The position numbers and the translations under genes were made by a program. From an uncultured Muribaculaceae bacterium (GTDB taxonomy: Bacteria > Bacteroidota > Bacteroidia > Bacteroidales > Muribaculaceae), in assembly GCA_910583775.1 (NCBI GenBank), contig CAJTYD010000012.1, positions 1 to 45,611 of the forward strand: a DNA stretch of 45,611 bases. Direction: 5' to 3'. Below are positions 8,124-17,393 of the stretch, in pieces. Under the pieces are notes generated by a model that searched no databases, was not told the origin of the DNA, and saw only the letters and a program-made list of their open reading frames with translations. Positions within the stretch are counted from its first letter, which is position 1; every line of letters begins with the position of its first letter.

Positions 8124-8762
8124 TTATCCTTTTAAGGCCTCGAGGCGGTTGAATATCAGAGCGAGATGGGCATAGATGGAGGTATTGGCCATCACAACTC
8201 CTTCTGCGACCTTTACACGATAAGGGGTGAAATTCCAGATAGCCCGGATTCCGGCGCCGATGGCGATATCCGCCGACTCCTGGGCCGATTCCGCCGGAAC
8301 GGTCAGGATGGCTATCGATGCCGGATTCTCCTCCATCACATCATATATGTGATCGATATGATATAGCGGAACGCCGAGATCCGTGCGCGAAATCACATTT
8401 TCGTTGACATCGAAGCCGGCGACTATCTCCAGACCATAGTTCGACAGACCGGAGTCGCGGATCAATGCCTTCCCGAGACTTCCGGCGCCGATCACGTATG
8501 CCTTGTGCGTGCGTGTGAAGCCCAAAAAGTCGGAAAGAGCCTCTATCAGGGCCTTCACCTCATAACCGATCCTCGTCTTTCCCTTTATGTTCAGAAAAGA
8601 GAGATCTTTGGCGATCTGCGAGGCGTCGACGCTCAACGCCCGCGAGATCTGCGTCGACGAAACGTTCTCCACATTCTTTCCCTTAAGAATCTCAAGATAT
8701 GCCAGATACCAGGGCAGACGCCTCAGCGTCGGCTCGGGCAATATTATATTATTCTCATTCAT
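8124..8762 (-). CDS. rex: Redox-sensing transcriptional repressor Rex
   Basis: Rex binds DNA when NADH is low and lets go when NADH rises, so it controls fermentation and anaerobic respiration genes. This copy has 212 residues, the usual length. An N-terminal winged helix (about 1-75, with TLRRLPWYLAYLE and SSTQISRALSVDASQIAKDLSFL) is followed by a Rossmann NAD(H) domain with GAGSLG (92-97), and then a C-terminal domain-swap helix. It starts about 31 nt after the porU stop on the same strand and is followed 6 nt later by the FAH-like gene. It may read through from porU or have its own promoter in the short gap; no TAnnTTTG element is clear there. Confidence 0.95.
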   Translation of the reverse strand: MNENNIILPEPTLRRLPWYLAYLEILKGKNVENVSSTQISRALSVDASQIAKDLSFLNIKGKTRIGYEVKALIEALSDFLGFTRTHKAYVIGAGSLGKALIRDSGLSNYGLEIVAGFDVNENVISRTDLGVPLYHIDHIYDVMEENPASIAILTVPAESAQESADIAIGAGIRAIWNFTPYRVKVAEGVVMANTSIYAHLALIFNRLEALKG

Positions 8763-8793
8763 AATTTCCTATATATGTTTCATTTCTTCCAAA

Positions 8794-11700
8794 TCATCTT
8801 GACGTTACGGCAAGTTTCTGCGTCTTCGACGAATACATTCCCTCCGGAGTCTCTACCGTGACGCGACACAGATAGATTCCCCTCGGCACCCTCGTCCCGG
8901 AAGCGTCACAGAGATTCCAGTCGAACTGGATCGAGCCGTTTATATCCGAAGAGATCCTTCCCGAAGTATGCCATACCTTTCTGCCGTTGAGGTCGTATAT
9001 ATCGAACAGACACGACATGTTGGTGTTGGGCCGGTCGATACGGACCTCGAACACCACCGCCGTCGAAGCCGGATTCCTGTCGGGCTCCAGTTGGATGATC
9101 ACCGGATCGCGCGACGGAGCGACAATGAATTCTATCACATCCTGCGAAGCATTGCCCACATTGTCATAGACTGTCAGTTCCAGCCGATGTCTTCCCGGGG
9201 TCAGGTCCTGAAGAGGATAAGCTATCGCGCCGGCCCCCTCGTTATCTGGATCGGAGGTGTAATACGACGCCACATCCTCGAAATATCTGTTACCGTCAAG
9301 CACAAGCAGCATCCTTCTTCCGATTCCGGCCTCCGAAACGTTTATACCCGAAGGATCGCTGAAACGGGCGAATGCCACCGGATTTGTGTTCACGAAATCT
9401 CCAGAGCGGAAACCCTCGTGGTTCATATAGAAAGCCGAGATTTCAGGTCCGACCGTATCCACGCTCTCCGTCTCCGGCAAGCCATAGACATACAGACGTT
9501 CCGTCGATCCGTGCGCCTCGGCGCCCTTGCCGTCGCAGGCATAAGCGATTATGCGCGCCGGACTGTAGTTGTTGCTTATCTCCGAAGGCACCGTCATTCT
9601 CAACGACCATTTCCCGTCGGTCACTTTCGAAGATACAGAGGCAAGACGGACCTTGCGGTCGTTGTAGACCGAAACGACGCCTGTCTCGCCATTGCCGTTC
9701 GTCACCACCGGACTCTCAGCGTCATAAAGCTCGACCGAAATGGTGCCGTTGAACGACTCGTCGGTCTCGCCGCTCTTCGATTTTATGTCGCCCTCAAGGC
9801 GCAAAGTGTCGAGGGCCTTGAGTTCCGGAATGCTGTCGGAATCGAGATCTATGCCGTTGATCGACCTGATGCCGACCGTCTGGCGAGGCACCGGGAAACG
9901 AAGTGCAGGATCCCCCATCAGGCAGTAACGCAGCTTGTTGTCGTCGCGCAGACCGTTCTTCCCGCGCATATAGAAATCGCCGAGTCTTACGGGCGAATCG
10001 GAGCCGCCGTCCGGGAATTGTTCTGCCATGGCGATGTTCAGCTGGCCGTTAGGCTGCATGTAAACCGTTCTCGAGGCGGCGATTATCGCTATCATCCCGG
10101 CCTTGGGGCTCAGCAGGATCGTCTCGGCTCCGCTCACCTCACGGCCGTCCCACTTGCCGAACCCGCAGGTAGAGGCATACAGAATGGAAAGGTTTCTGTT
10201 TGAAAGCGAGAGGAAGTCTTTCCATTCCAGTAGTTTCTCGTGAGTCCATCCCGTCGGCGAACCATGTCCTATATAATTTGTAAAGACCACGCCCTCGTTC
10301 CAGAGACGAAGAATCCGCTCCTTAGCCTTGGGATAGCTCTGCCCCGTAGCGGTATATTCCAGTGGATAGGAATCAAGATAGACCCGTTCATAGCGGAAGT
10401 CAGGAGCTTTCCTCTTCAATATTTCATAAACCTCCTCCGACTGGTTGAGATGGATGCCGTTGTCGCTGTCATCGGCAATAAGCATCACGCGGTTACGCCA
10501 CGAACCGTAGTTGACCGACGTTGCGTAATCCCTTATCTTCTTCGCAATATCTGTCGCCTCCCTCCCGCTTTTCACAGGAAGGCGCCCGACAGCCACATGG
10601 ATATGCGCCGACTCCATGTCGAACGCCTCCTCCGTCACGTCGTCAAGCATTCCTATGATATCGTCGTTTGAAAAGGATGTTACCTCCGACTGTCCCGTCA
10701 CCGACTGCCACATCGGAACAGGCCTATATCCGGCCGCACGCATATCGGCCGTCGCCATCTTGCTGTCGTAGCTGCCGCGCCCCATGATGAGGCAATATCT
10801 TATCCCCGTGCCGCTTTCCCCGGCGCTTCGGTCATGCCACATCTTCAGCAGCTTCCTGAACGCCATCACGTCCGGATGTCCTCCGGAAAATTCGTTATAG
10901 ATTTCTTCGGGAGTAAGGACAGAGACCTTCATCCCGTCGGTCTGCTCATGCAGCCGCGCGATCATACGCGCCCCCTCCATATATTCCGAAGGCGAGATTA
11001 TCAGAAGTTCGGGAATTTCGGCGCCGTGTATGTCCTGGTTTTCCACTTTCGCCGACATCAACGCGTTGGGAGCCTTGATTTCAGGATTAAACGCGACAAA
11101 CTCGCGATATCCTCCCTTAAGAATCCTGAACGAGCGCTTCCCCGTCGAGTATGTGGAAGCCACGACTGCAGGATGCATAGCGTCGGTAACGTCCCATATC
11201 ACGGTCTTCTCATTGCATCCGTTGATTTCAACCACATCATCGGCCTCGAAGCGTCGGTAAAAATGAAGCTGTCCCTCCTCGAGCGAGAGACGCCGGGGAT
11301 AGAACACCTCGATATAGTCGAGACGCGCGGTGAAAAGAGCGCCTGAATTTGAATAGTTTATGCCGAGGTTCAGCTTATTGCCGTCTGTTTCGAACTCTTT
11401 CTCAGAAAGGGTCGTCCTTATAAACATATCGGCGGAGCAGGGTCCTATCACGTCGGCGGTTGTCGACTGAAGCGTCTCGCCGTTGGCAGTGACCATCAGC
11501 GTAGACTGTCCGTTAGTCACTTTCGCGCCGAAAGCGATTCTAACGGCAACCGCTCCCTGTGTCTTTCCCGACATCGAAAAACCGAAGCTGCGGTTTCGCT
11601 CCGTTCTGAAATCCTCGCCGAGAAGCAGACGGCCTGTCTCGTCGGGCGCAGCCATATCCCTCTCATGCACCAGGCGCGCCATGAATCCGGAAAACGTCGG

Positions 11701-12180
11701 GACTTCCCCGGCGGCAGTCTCGGCAGTGGCCTCCGAAAGTTCTATAGTCTTTGGAGGCTCTATGTCTGAAAGAAAGTAATAACTATCCTCGTTATATGGA
11801 TTCGACACATGACTGTAAAGGTCGCCCGACTGGCGCCAGCGATGGGTGTCGCGTGCAAAGAAAAGAAGGCCTCTGTCGGTAAGAATCGACGGCTGAAGCG
11901 GCAGGTCGTCGGTCATCCCCTCCGTCAGTTCCTCGGGGAGCATCGCGCCTCCCGTACCGTAGACCCGGACCTTCGAGGGGTCGGAAAATCCCATCGAGCG
12001 CAGATCGGAAAGGGAGACGATGTTCATTCCCTCTCCGGAGCTCTTAATCCGGATCCATCGGCCCGATGCGAGAACCGAGTTCCGGGCGTATATCCCGGGA
12101 TTGAGCGCATGGCATCGCTCCGGCAGCGCGAGAACCGCCGTGATTAAGAACAACGCTATGTAACTCAACACCTTCTTCAA
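8794..12180 (-). CDS. porU: Type IX secretion system sortase PorU
   Basis: PorU removes the C-terminal sorting domain from type IX cargo at the outer membrane and attaches the mature protein to A-LPS. The 1128 residues start with a signal peptide (about 1-25) and a PorU N-terminal domain. The gingipain-type C25 peptidase domain follows (about 390-770), with GHG at 638-640 (His639) and catalytic Cys672 in YASTCGFGKWD. The C-terminal part holds Ig-like domains and a final region (YDLNGRKVWHTSG, PRGIYLCRV) that resembles a sorting/FlgD-like domain. The length fits the family (about 1100-1200). The next gene downstream is rex. A tandem 16-nt repeat lies just upstream (12202-12233). Its presence implies a full T9SS elsewhere in the genome. 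Confidence 0.93.
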   Translation of the reverse strand: MKKVLSYIALFLITAVLALPERCHALNPGIYARNSVLASGRWIRIKSSGEGMNIVSLSDLRSMGFSDPSKVRVYGTGGAMLPEELTEGMTDDLPLQPSILTDRGLLFFARDTHRWRQSGDLYSHVSNPYNEDSYYFLSDIEPPKTIELSEATAETAAGEVPTFSGFMARLVHERDMAAPDETGRLLLGEDFRTERNRSFGFSMSGKTQGAVAVRIAFGAKVTNGQSTLMVTANGETLQSTTADVIGPCSADMFIRTTLSEKEFETDGNKLNLGINYSNSGALFTARLDYIEVFYPRRLSLEEGQLHFYRRFEADDVVEINGCNEKTVIWDVTDAMHPAVVASTYSTGKRSFRILKGGYREFVAFNPEIKAPNALMSAKVENQDIHGAEIPELLIISPSEYMEGARMIARLHEQTDGMKVSVLTPEEIYNEFSGGHPDVMAFRKLLKMWHDRSAGESGTGIRYCLIMGRGSYDSKMATADMRAAGYRPVPMWQSVTGQSEVTSFSNDDIIGMLDDVTEEAFDMESAHIHVAVGRLPVKSGREATDIAKKIRDYATSVNYGSWRNRVMLIADDSDNGIHLNQSEEVYEILKRKAPDFRYERVYLDSYPLEYTATGQSYPKAKERILRLWNEGVVFTNYIGHGSPTGWTHEKLLEWKDFLSLSNRNLSILYASTCGFGKWDGREVSGAETILLSPKAGMIAIIAASRTVYMQPNGQLNIAMAEQFPDGGSDSPVRLGDFYMRGKNGLRDDNKLRYCLMGDPALRFPVPRQTVGIRSINGIDLDSDSIPELKALDTLRLEGDIKSKSGETDESFNGTISVELYDAESPVVTNGNGETGVVSVYNDRKVRLASVSSKVTDGKWSLRMTVPSEISNNYSPARIIAYACDGKGAEAHGSTERLYVYGLPETESVDTVGPEISAFYMNHEGFRSGDFVNTNPVAFARFSDPSGINVSEAGIGRRMLLVLDGNRYFEDVASYYTSDPDNEGAGAIAYPLQDLTPGRHRLELTVYDNVGNASQDVIEFIVAPSRDPVIIQLEPDRNPASTAVVFEVRIDRPNTNMSCLFDIYDLNGRKVWHTSGRISSDINGSIQFDWNLCDASGTRVPRGIYLCRVTVETPEGMYSSKTQKLAVTSR

Positions 12181-12201
12181 TGAATGTCTTTAATTTTCCT
12201 T

Positions 12202-12233
12202 AGATATGAACTTCGCGAGATATAAACTTCCCG
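12202..12233 (-). repeat. Tandem 16-nt near-repeat upstream of porU
   Basis: AGATATGAACTTCGCG at 12202-12217 is followed directly by AGATATAAACTTCCCG at 12218-12233 (14 of 16 positions equal). It lies 22-53 nt upstream of the porU start. A binding site for a regulator is possible; chance duplication is also possible. Confidence 0.4.
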
Positions 12234-12254
12234 CCAATTATCCTGCTGTATGAA

Positions 12255-12980
12255 TCAGCGGGAGAGATAATTCTCCCATTCCTCCCTCGAACCGTTGAAG
12301 ACGTTCAGGTCGACGTCTCCGCGTATTCCCTTCACCGCGCCGTGATGGTTGAACTGCCAGAATGTCCAGTCGGCGTCGATCGGATATTCGGAGAAGGAAC
12401 AAATCCAGAGAGGATAGCCCGGGAAAGTGTCCATCAGGAATTTCTCATATCCGTCGCGGTTTGTGTAGAGCATCACGTGATACCCCCGGAGATTGAGATA
12501 CTCTACCATCTTTGAGAGTCGCTCGACAACCACATCCGTAGGGATGTTTTCAGGATTTCCCTGCTGCTCCACGTCGATGGCGAGACCGAGCTCCAGGCGG
12601 CGTCTGTCGACTACCTTCAGAAAATGCATCGCCTGCTCAACACCGTCTTTGTCGAACCGGAAGAAATGGTAGGCACCGGTCTTCAGGCCCGCATGCTGCG
12701 CTTTCCAGTAATTGAACTTGAAATTTTCGTCGACAAACGACACCCCCTCAGTAGCCTTGATGAAAATGAACTCCACGCCGTCCTTGGCGGCGGCGTCGAG
12801 GTTCATATATCCGTTGTGAGCCGAGACATCGATACCCCTCACCGGATATCTGTCCGGATCGACATACGGCGGCGAGGAGATGAATTCATGCCATGCCCAC
12901 CAGCTTGCAAAGACAAGCAGGATGATACACAGCAGGAACCACCCCGCCACGATTATATCTTTCTTGGGAGGAATCCTCAT
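12255..12980 (-). CDS. Membrane-anchored GH25 lysozyme/muramidase
   Basis: Glycoside hydrolase family 25 cuts the beta-1,4 bond between MurNAc and GlcNAc in peptidoglycan. I take the start at MRIPPKKD (12980) because the longer frame from 13088 runs into the preceding EamA gene and lacks similarity. The result is 241 residues with one N-terminal transmembrane helix (about 9-29) and a GH25 barrel. Visible motifs are GIDVSAHNG (first catalytic Asp region), FIFIKATEG, GAYHFFRF, LAIDVE (catalytic acid pair region), LYTNRDGYEKF and WTFWQF near the end. The protein would face the periplasm, tethered to the inner membrane. It may remodel cell wall or act on foreign peptidoglycan. Confidence 0.9.
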   Translation of the reverse strand: MRIPPKKDIIVAGWFLLCIILLVFASWWAWHEFISSPPYVDPDRYPVRGIDVSAHNGYMNLDAAAKDGVEFIFIKATEGVSFVDENFKFNYWKAQHAGLKTGAYHFFRFDKDGVEQAMHFLKVVDRRRLELGLAIDVEQQGNPENIPTDVVVERLSKMVEYLNLRGYHVMLYTNRDGYEKFLMDTFPGYPLWICSFSEYPIDADWTFWQFNHHGAVKGIRGDVDLNVFNGSREEWENYLSR

Positions 12981-13026
12981 TTTATCGTGTATTCTGGGAA
13001 TTACATTGGAAAACAACCGCGCCTGT

Positions 13027-13968
13027 TCAGGTTGTCTGGCGTTTCTTCTCTCCGCCCGGATAGGCGAGATACTGGTTGAACACCACACCGCCTACTATCA
13101 GTGCGAGACCGAGATATGTTGTAGGCACAATCGTCTCTCCTACTATCATGGAGATCACGAAGAGCGAGAGGAACGGAGAGATGTAACACATCTGGTTCAC
13201 GAACGCCACGTTCGTTGCCCGGCTGAGGGCATAGCTGAAGAAAATGAACGGTATTCCCATTTCGAACGTGCCTGCCCAGACGCTCCAGAAAAGCCCCTTG
13301 AGAGTCGTGCCGGTGCTGATTCCGAAATCGGTAGGTATGAAAGACATCGCCATCAGAAGATAGATCGAGCTGAACAGGAAAGAGAGGAACAGCTTCATAT
13401 TCTCGTCGATCCCCCCTTTGAGACGCTCGTTCAGGATCCAGTAGAACGCCCAGAGAACGGCGCTGAGGAAAGCGAGCATCAGGCCTCCGGCCGAGAGCGA
13501 TCCGCTCTCCACGCCGCCTCCGCCCAGAGAGATGACGGCGACTCCGCCGAGCGAAAGCACCATGCCGATGTAAAGGCGCGGACGCACCGGGCGGTGCATC
13601 ACCACGGCGAGAAGGATCACCAGAAATATAGGCCAGCAATAGTTGATCGGCTGTGCAACCTGCGCCGGCAGGAAACGGTAGGCGCTGAAAAGCACGAGGT
13701 AATAGAGCGTAGGATTGAAGATGCCTAAGATGGCGAGCGAAAACCAGTCGCGGCGCGTGAGGTTATGCACATCTTTCCAGCGTCCCTTTATAGTGACTGC
13801 CACAGCGAAAATCACGGTCGCCGTCAGCACGGCGATGGTAAGCATCTCGTATTGCGAGAAATAAAGCTGCGCCATCTTGAAGGAGGATGCAACCGTGGCC
13901 CAGCTCAGTACCGCCACAAGCGTAGCGGCTATCGCCCGGGAGTTTCCGGTCTTTGGTAATATAGCCAT
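13027..13968 (-). CDS. EamA/DMT-superfamily transporter
   Basis: The 313-residue protein has about ten hydrophobic helices arranged as two EamA repeats, the pattern of drug/metabolite exporters such as RhaT and YdcZ relatives. The first repeat opens with AIAATLVAVLSWATVASSF and includes PINYCWPIF; the second includes AFLSAVLWAFYWILNE and ends with the YLGLALIVGGVVF helix. The substrate is not predictable. The gene ends 46 nt before the GH25 start on the same strand. Upstream lies the aminopeptidase P terminator at 14010-14046, so it probably starts its own transcript. Confidence 0.88.
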   Translation of the reverse strand: MAILPKTGNSRAIAATLVAVLSWATVASSFKMAQLYFSQYEMLTIAVLTATVIFAVAVTIKGRWKDVHNLTRRDWFSLAILGIFNPTLYYLVLFSAYRFLPAQVAQPINYCWPIFLVILLAVVMHRPVRPRLYIGMVLSLGGVAVISLGGGGVESGSLSAGGLMLAFLSAVLWAFYWILNERLKGGIDENMKLFLSFLFSSIYLLMAMSFIPTDFGISTGTTLKGLFWSVWAGTFEMGIPFIFFSYALSRATNVAFVNQMCYISPFLSLFVISMIVGETIVPTTYLGLALIVGGVVFNQYLAYPGGEKKRQTT

Positions 13969-14009
13969 TTTACTTATGCAAGATATTTATGGTTACTTTT
14001 AAAGATATT

Positions 14010-14046
14010 CCAAGAGCCCGACCTGTTTTTCCGGCCGGGCTCTTGG
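14010..14046 (-). terminator. Terminator hairpin after aminopeptidase P
   Basis: A 14-bp stem (CCAAGAGCCCGACC against GGCCGGGCTCTTGG, one mismatch) closes a 9-nt loop. It lies 50 nt downstream of the aminopeptidase P stop on the minus strand. The T-run after it is weak. Confidence 0.7.
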
Positions 14047-14096
14047 TTTATATTCTGACAAGAATCAAATCAAACAAACAGCTTTGATTCTGATGG

Positions 14097-15470
14097 TTAG
14101 CGGAGTGCTTCAACCTCTTCGGCCTTGAGAGGTATCTTCTTGCCGAGAAGACGCGCGCCGTCGGCCGTGATGAGGTAGTCTTCCTCGTTGCGGATGCCGC
14201 CGAAGTCGCGCCATTTGTTAAGCTCGTTGTAGTCGATGAAGTCGGCGAAACGTTTCTCGCTTCCCCAGTAGTCGATAAGCTCGGGGATGAAATATACGCC
14301 CGGCTCGATCGTGAGCACGAATCCCTCCTCGAGAGGACGGGCCAGACGGAGCGACTTGCGTCCGAACTGGGTGCTCTTGGGCTTGCCGTCGTAGCCGACC
14401 CATACCTCGCCGAGGTTCTCCATGTCGTGAACGTCCATACCCATCATGTGGCCCAGGCCGCAGGGGAAGAACATGGCGTGTGCGCCGGCCTTCACAGCCT
14501 CCTTGGGATCGCCTTTCATGATGCCGAGACCTTTAAGGCCGTCGCAGATCACCTCCGCGGCGTGCTCGTAAACCTCGACGAACGGCTTGCCGGGACGAAG
14601 GTCGCTGACGGCTGCGAGATGCGAGGCAACCTGAAGGTCATAGATAAGGCGCTGACGATCGGTGAATTTCTTCCCTGCACAGATGGTCGACGACATATCG
14701 CCTGCATATCCTTCGGGAGTCTCGGCGCCTGCGTCGACAAGGAGCATATCGCCCTCCTTGACTAAGTTGCCGTGATAATGGTTATGGAGAGTCTGACCGT
14801 TTACGGTGGCTATTGTCGGGAACGAGAGAGCGCAGCCGTTTGCCTGGGCAACGGCCTCGAGAGCGGCCGAAACCTCGCATTCGCGCATTCCTACGCGAAG
14901 CACCTTCGTAGCCTCGATATGCATGTCGGCCGTAACGCGGCAGGCCTTCTCGATCTCTTCGATCTCCTCAGGCTGCTTGTGGTTTCTCAGGTCGACAACT
15001 GCCTTGATGAGGTCTACCGAAGGCTGTTCCTCGCCGGGCTTGACGTCGAGAAGTTCCCAGAGGCGGATGCGGTGGGCGTCGCGGTAGGGAGGCAGATAGT
15101 GGATCTGCTGGCCCGATGCCTTTGCCTTGTTGAGATATCCTTTCAGGTCGGCGGCGGGACGCGTGTCGGAAATGCCGGCGAGTTCGGCTTTTTCGTGGAT
15201 TGTCGGCTGGTTGCCCATCCATACGATATGATCGATGCTGAGCTCGTCGCCGAAGATGATCTCGCGGTCGTTGTCGATGTCGATCACGGCGTTAAGTCCG
15301 GCATACGGCTGCCCGAAGAAATAAAGGAACGAAGAATCCTGACGGTAAGGATAGGTATTGTCCTCGTAGTTCATTCCGCATTCGTCATTGCCGATGAAAA
15401 GGATCACGCCCTTTCCTACTTTCTCGCGCAGCTTGCGGCGGCGCTCCTGATATATTTTCTTGTCAAACAT
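14097..15470 (-). CDS. pepP: Aminopeptidase P family protein (Xaa-Pro aminopeptidase)
   Basis: This cytoplasmic dimetal enzyme frees the N-terminal residue from peptides with proline in second position. The 457-residue chain has an N-terminal creatinase-like domain (about 1-170) and a pita-bread catalytic domain. The metal ligands are all visible: Asp246 (LLVDAG), Asp258 (AGDMSST), His341 (GLGHMMG), Glu389 (LTIEPGVYF) and Glu430 (RNEEDYLIT). A further conserved His lies in HNHYHGN (229-235). Length and motifs are normal for the Bacteroidales form. It has its own promoter at 15500-15531 and terminator at 14010-14046, so it is a single-gene transcript. Confidence 0.93.
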   Translation of the reverse strand: MFDKKIYQERRRKLREKVGKGVILFIGNDECGMNYEDNTYPYRQDSSFLYFFGQPYAGLNAVIDIDNDREIIFGDELSIDHIVWMGNQPTIHEKAELAGISDTRPAADLKGYLNKAKASGQQIHYLPPYRDAHRIRLWELLDVKPGEEQPSVDLIKAVVDLRNHKQPEEIEEIEKACRVTADMHIEATKVLRVGMRECEVSAALEAVAQANGCALSFPTIATVNGQTLHNHYHGNLVKEGDMLLVDAGAETPEGYAGDMSSTICAGKKFTDRQRLIYDLQVASHLAAVSDLRPGKPFVEVYEHAAEVICDGLKGLGIMKGDPKEAVKAGAHAMFFPCGLGHMMGMDVHDMENLGEVWVGYDGKPKSTQFGRKSLRLARPLEEGFVLTIEPGVYFIPELIDYWGSEKRFADFIDYNELNKWRDFGGIRNEEDYLITADGARLLGKKIPLKAEEVEALR

Positions 15471-15499
15471 GGTTTATTAGGGTTAGTTCTTATTAATCC

Positions 15500-15531
15500 C
15501 AAAATTACTAATTTTTCGGAGAAATTCCAAA
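15500..15531 (-). promoter_or_regulatory. Promoter of aminopeptidase P gene
   Basis: On the minus strand TAATTTTG (15507-15500) matches the TAnnTTTG -7 box, and TTTG (15531-15528) lies 20 nt upstream as the -33 box. The leader to the ATG at 15470 is about 20-25 nt. Confidence 0.75.
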
Positions 15532-15563
15532 AAGCACCTTTCTTACGAGGCATTCTTTGTGAA

Positions 15564-16862
15564 TTACATTCCCTCTATCCCGAGGAGCATCCATTTGCCG
15601 GAAAGAAGCCCTTCGAGCACGTTCTCCATGCAGAGATTCCAGCTCACGAAGCCCTGGATGCGGCCGTCCGGGGTGCGGTATTTGAAGTTCGAGGGGGCTA
15701 ATGGCTCGCCGGTCTCGGCGTGATAGGTCTCGTGCATCGTGCCGTAGTCGTCGAGGTCCTTGGCCATCAGCGATCCGACCTTTTCGGCAAGCCAGGCCAC
15801 GCTGTCGTCGAAGCCGTAGTTATGCAGACCGATGGAATAGATATAGTTGGCGATACCCCAGATAGGGCCCTGCCAGTTTGAGAAAGGCACGATGATGTTG
15901 CGGTTGTTGTAGTCTACGTCCGATTTCGACAGGCTGCGGAAGCCGTAGGGCGACTTCATGCAGCTCTCGCTGAGCATATATCCCTCGATCATGCGTTTCC
16001 CCCTCTCGAAAGAAGCCATCTTATACATCAAGGGAACGAACGTAGAATATCCGACGCGGCGGTAATGCTCGCGTGTGTCGCGGTCAACGTTGTAATAGAC
16101 TCCGTCCTTCTCGTTCCAGAGAATACTGTTGAGGCTGTCTTTCAAGGCTGTTGCCTCGGCGGAGAGACGCTTGGCGTCATCTTTTTTGCCGAGCTTGCGC
16201 GCTATGGCGGCCTGCGCTAAAAGTTCACCGTACTGAAAGGCCGAGGCATCTGCGGCGAGGAAAGTACGGGAGTCATCCTTGAAATAGTTCAGCGCCGGGT
16301 TGTTGTCGGCTCCGCTCTGCATCGCTATCTCCCAGAAATAGAGTCCTGAGACGGAATCGCGCTGAGTCTTGCGGCGGTAGTCGAGCACCTTCTCAAGGCG
16401 GTCGTAGATCGGGCGGATCCATTCCCAGTCGCCCGTTGCCTTGCCGTATTGGTAAGCGCCCTGCGACAGGAACGGCTTCATGGCGAATTTTCCGCTGTAA
16501 GCCTGACGCGGGCCGTCGGCGGTCATGCAGCCGGCCACATATCCGTCATCGTCGATACCCTGCGAGAAAGTCATCACCCAGTTCTTCATATACTCCGGCT
16601 CCCCCTTCGATATGAAATGGTTTGCCATAAAGAAAGCGTCCCAGTCCCAGAGCTGGGAGTAGAACCCGGCGGGGATCAGATATGGATACTTGATAAAGCC
16701 TTTCGGTTCTTTCACAACCTGCTTGCGCAGGTCCTTGAAGCCCTCGGCGATACGTTCGTGCAGAGCCTTGAGCTTCTCTTTTCCGGCAGGTTCCGACGCG
16801 TGTGTGTTTCCCCCTGCGAATAAAATTCCAGCCATCATAATTCCGGCGATCAGTCGTTTCAT
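15564..16862 (-). CDS. Exported trehalase-like glycosidase (alpha/alpha-barrel, GH37/GH63 clan)
   Basis: The 432 residues begin with a signal peptide (1-22, ending THASE). They form an (alpha/alpha)6-barrel domain of the GH37/GH63 (clan GH-G) type. Conserved signs are LWDWDAFF (71-78), SQGAYQYG, YFWEIAMQSGADNNPAL (175-191) with Asp186 as likely general acid, NWQGPIWG, and GTMHETYHAETGEP near the C-terminus with a likely catalytic Glu. The protein is shorter than full GH37 trehalases (over 500), so the substrate may be another alpha-glucoside such as an alpha-mannoside or glucosylated glycan. The gene stands alone with its own promoter (16885-16915). Confidence 0.8.
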   Translation of the reverse strand: MKRLIAGIMMAGILFAGGNTHASEPAGKEKLKALHERIAEGFKDLRKQVVKEPKGFIKYPYLIPAGFYSQLWDWDAFFMANHFISKGEPEYMKNWVMTFSQGIDDDGYVAGCMTADGPRQAYSGKFAMKPFLSQGAYQYGKATGDWEWIRPIYDRLEKVLDYRRKTQRDSVSGLYFWEIAMQSGADNNPALNYFKDDSRTFLAADASAFQYGELLAQAAIARKLGKKDDAKRLSAEATALKDSLNSILWNEKDGVYYNVDRDTREHYRRVGYSTFVPLMYKMASFERGKRMIEGYMLSESCMKSPYGFRSLSKSDVDYNNRNIIVPFSNWQGPIWGIANYIYSIGLHNYGFDDSVAWLAEKVGSLMAKDLDDYGTMHETYHAETGEPLAPSNFKYRTPDGRIQGFVSWNLCMENVLEGLLSGKWMLLGIEGM

Positions 16863-16884
16863 AAGTTATTGTAGTTTTATCTTA

Positions 16885-16915
16885 CAAATATAACCTATTT
16901 TCCAATTCCGTCAAA
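16885..16915 (-). promoter_or_regulatory. Promoter of the trehalase-like glycosidase gene
   Basis: Minus-strand TATATTTG (16892-16885) is a perfect TAnnTTTG box with TTTG (16915-16912) 19 nt upstream. The ATG at 16862 follows after about 20 nt. Confidence 0.75.
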
Positions 16916-17160
16916 ACATAATCACTCCATTAACTTTTCTTATCCCTCCCCGGCTCTCACCCCCTCCCCGGCCCCCATAAATCAATAATACGAAATAAGT
17001 CATAATCCTCACTTCGCATTGTCATTATCATTATTATTTTCCAAGGGTTTTGAGAAGATTTAAACAGTCGTTTCAAAGTTCTAAGTAGCCGCAGCGGCAC
17101 CGTTGCTACAGTCGTTCTCAAACTCGTACCGATAGGATATATAAGTAATGTTAGGGGCCG

Positions 17161-17354
17161 TATTCCGCGACCGCCCCGCAGTCAGTCATATCCCGCCCGG
17201 GTTGACCCTGGCAAGGGTCAAACCTCCGGCCACGTTGTTGTTTCCATTAATCCATTTCCGCTAAGAATACACGGTTTACGGATAAAAATATACGGTTTAC
17301 GGGGATATCCCAACGATCAGAGAATAAGATCGACCGCGGTGCGGTCGCGGAATA
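17161..17354. repeat. Exact 14-nt inverted repeat pair bracketing about 165 bp
   Basis: TATTCCGCGACCGC at 17161-17174 is the exact reverse complement of 17341-17354. The second copy also forms part of the local hairpin at 17331-17347. The bracketed DNA contains the TTGACCCT hairpin and the paired ACGGTTTACGG boxes. Confidence 0.55.
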
Positions 17355-17357
17355 TAG

Positions 17358-17393
17358 CCACGGGTCAAATCGGCAACCCGATTTGACCCGTGG
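17358..17393 (-). terminator. Perfect 16-bp hairpin downstream of the acyltransferase
   Basis: CCACGGGTCAAATCGG pairs perfectly with CCGATTTGACCCGTGG around a CAAC loop. It starts 32 nt after the acyltransferase stop on the minus strand. There is no clear T-tract, so it may end transcription or only stabilise the 3' end. Confidence 0.6.

Noticed and set aside
8968..10203. 411-codon plus-strand frame opposite porU
   Set aside because: Antisense shadow of porU; composition is that of reversed GC-rich codons.
14772..15701. 309-codon plus-strand frame across pepP and the gap after it
   Set aside because: Antisense to pepP and the glycosidase end; no family features.
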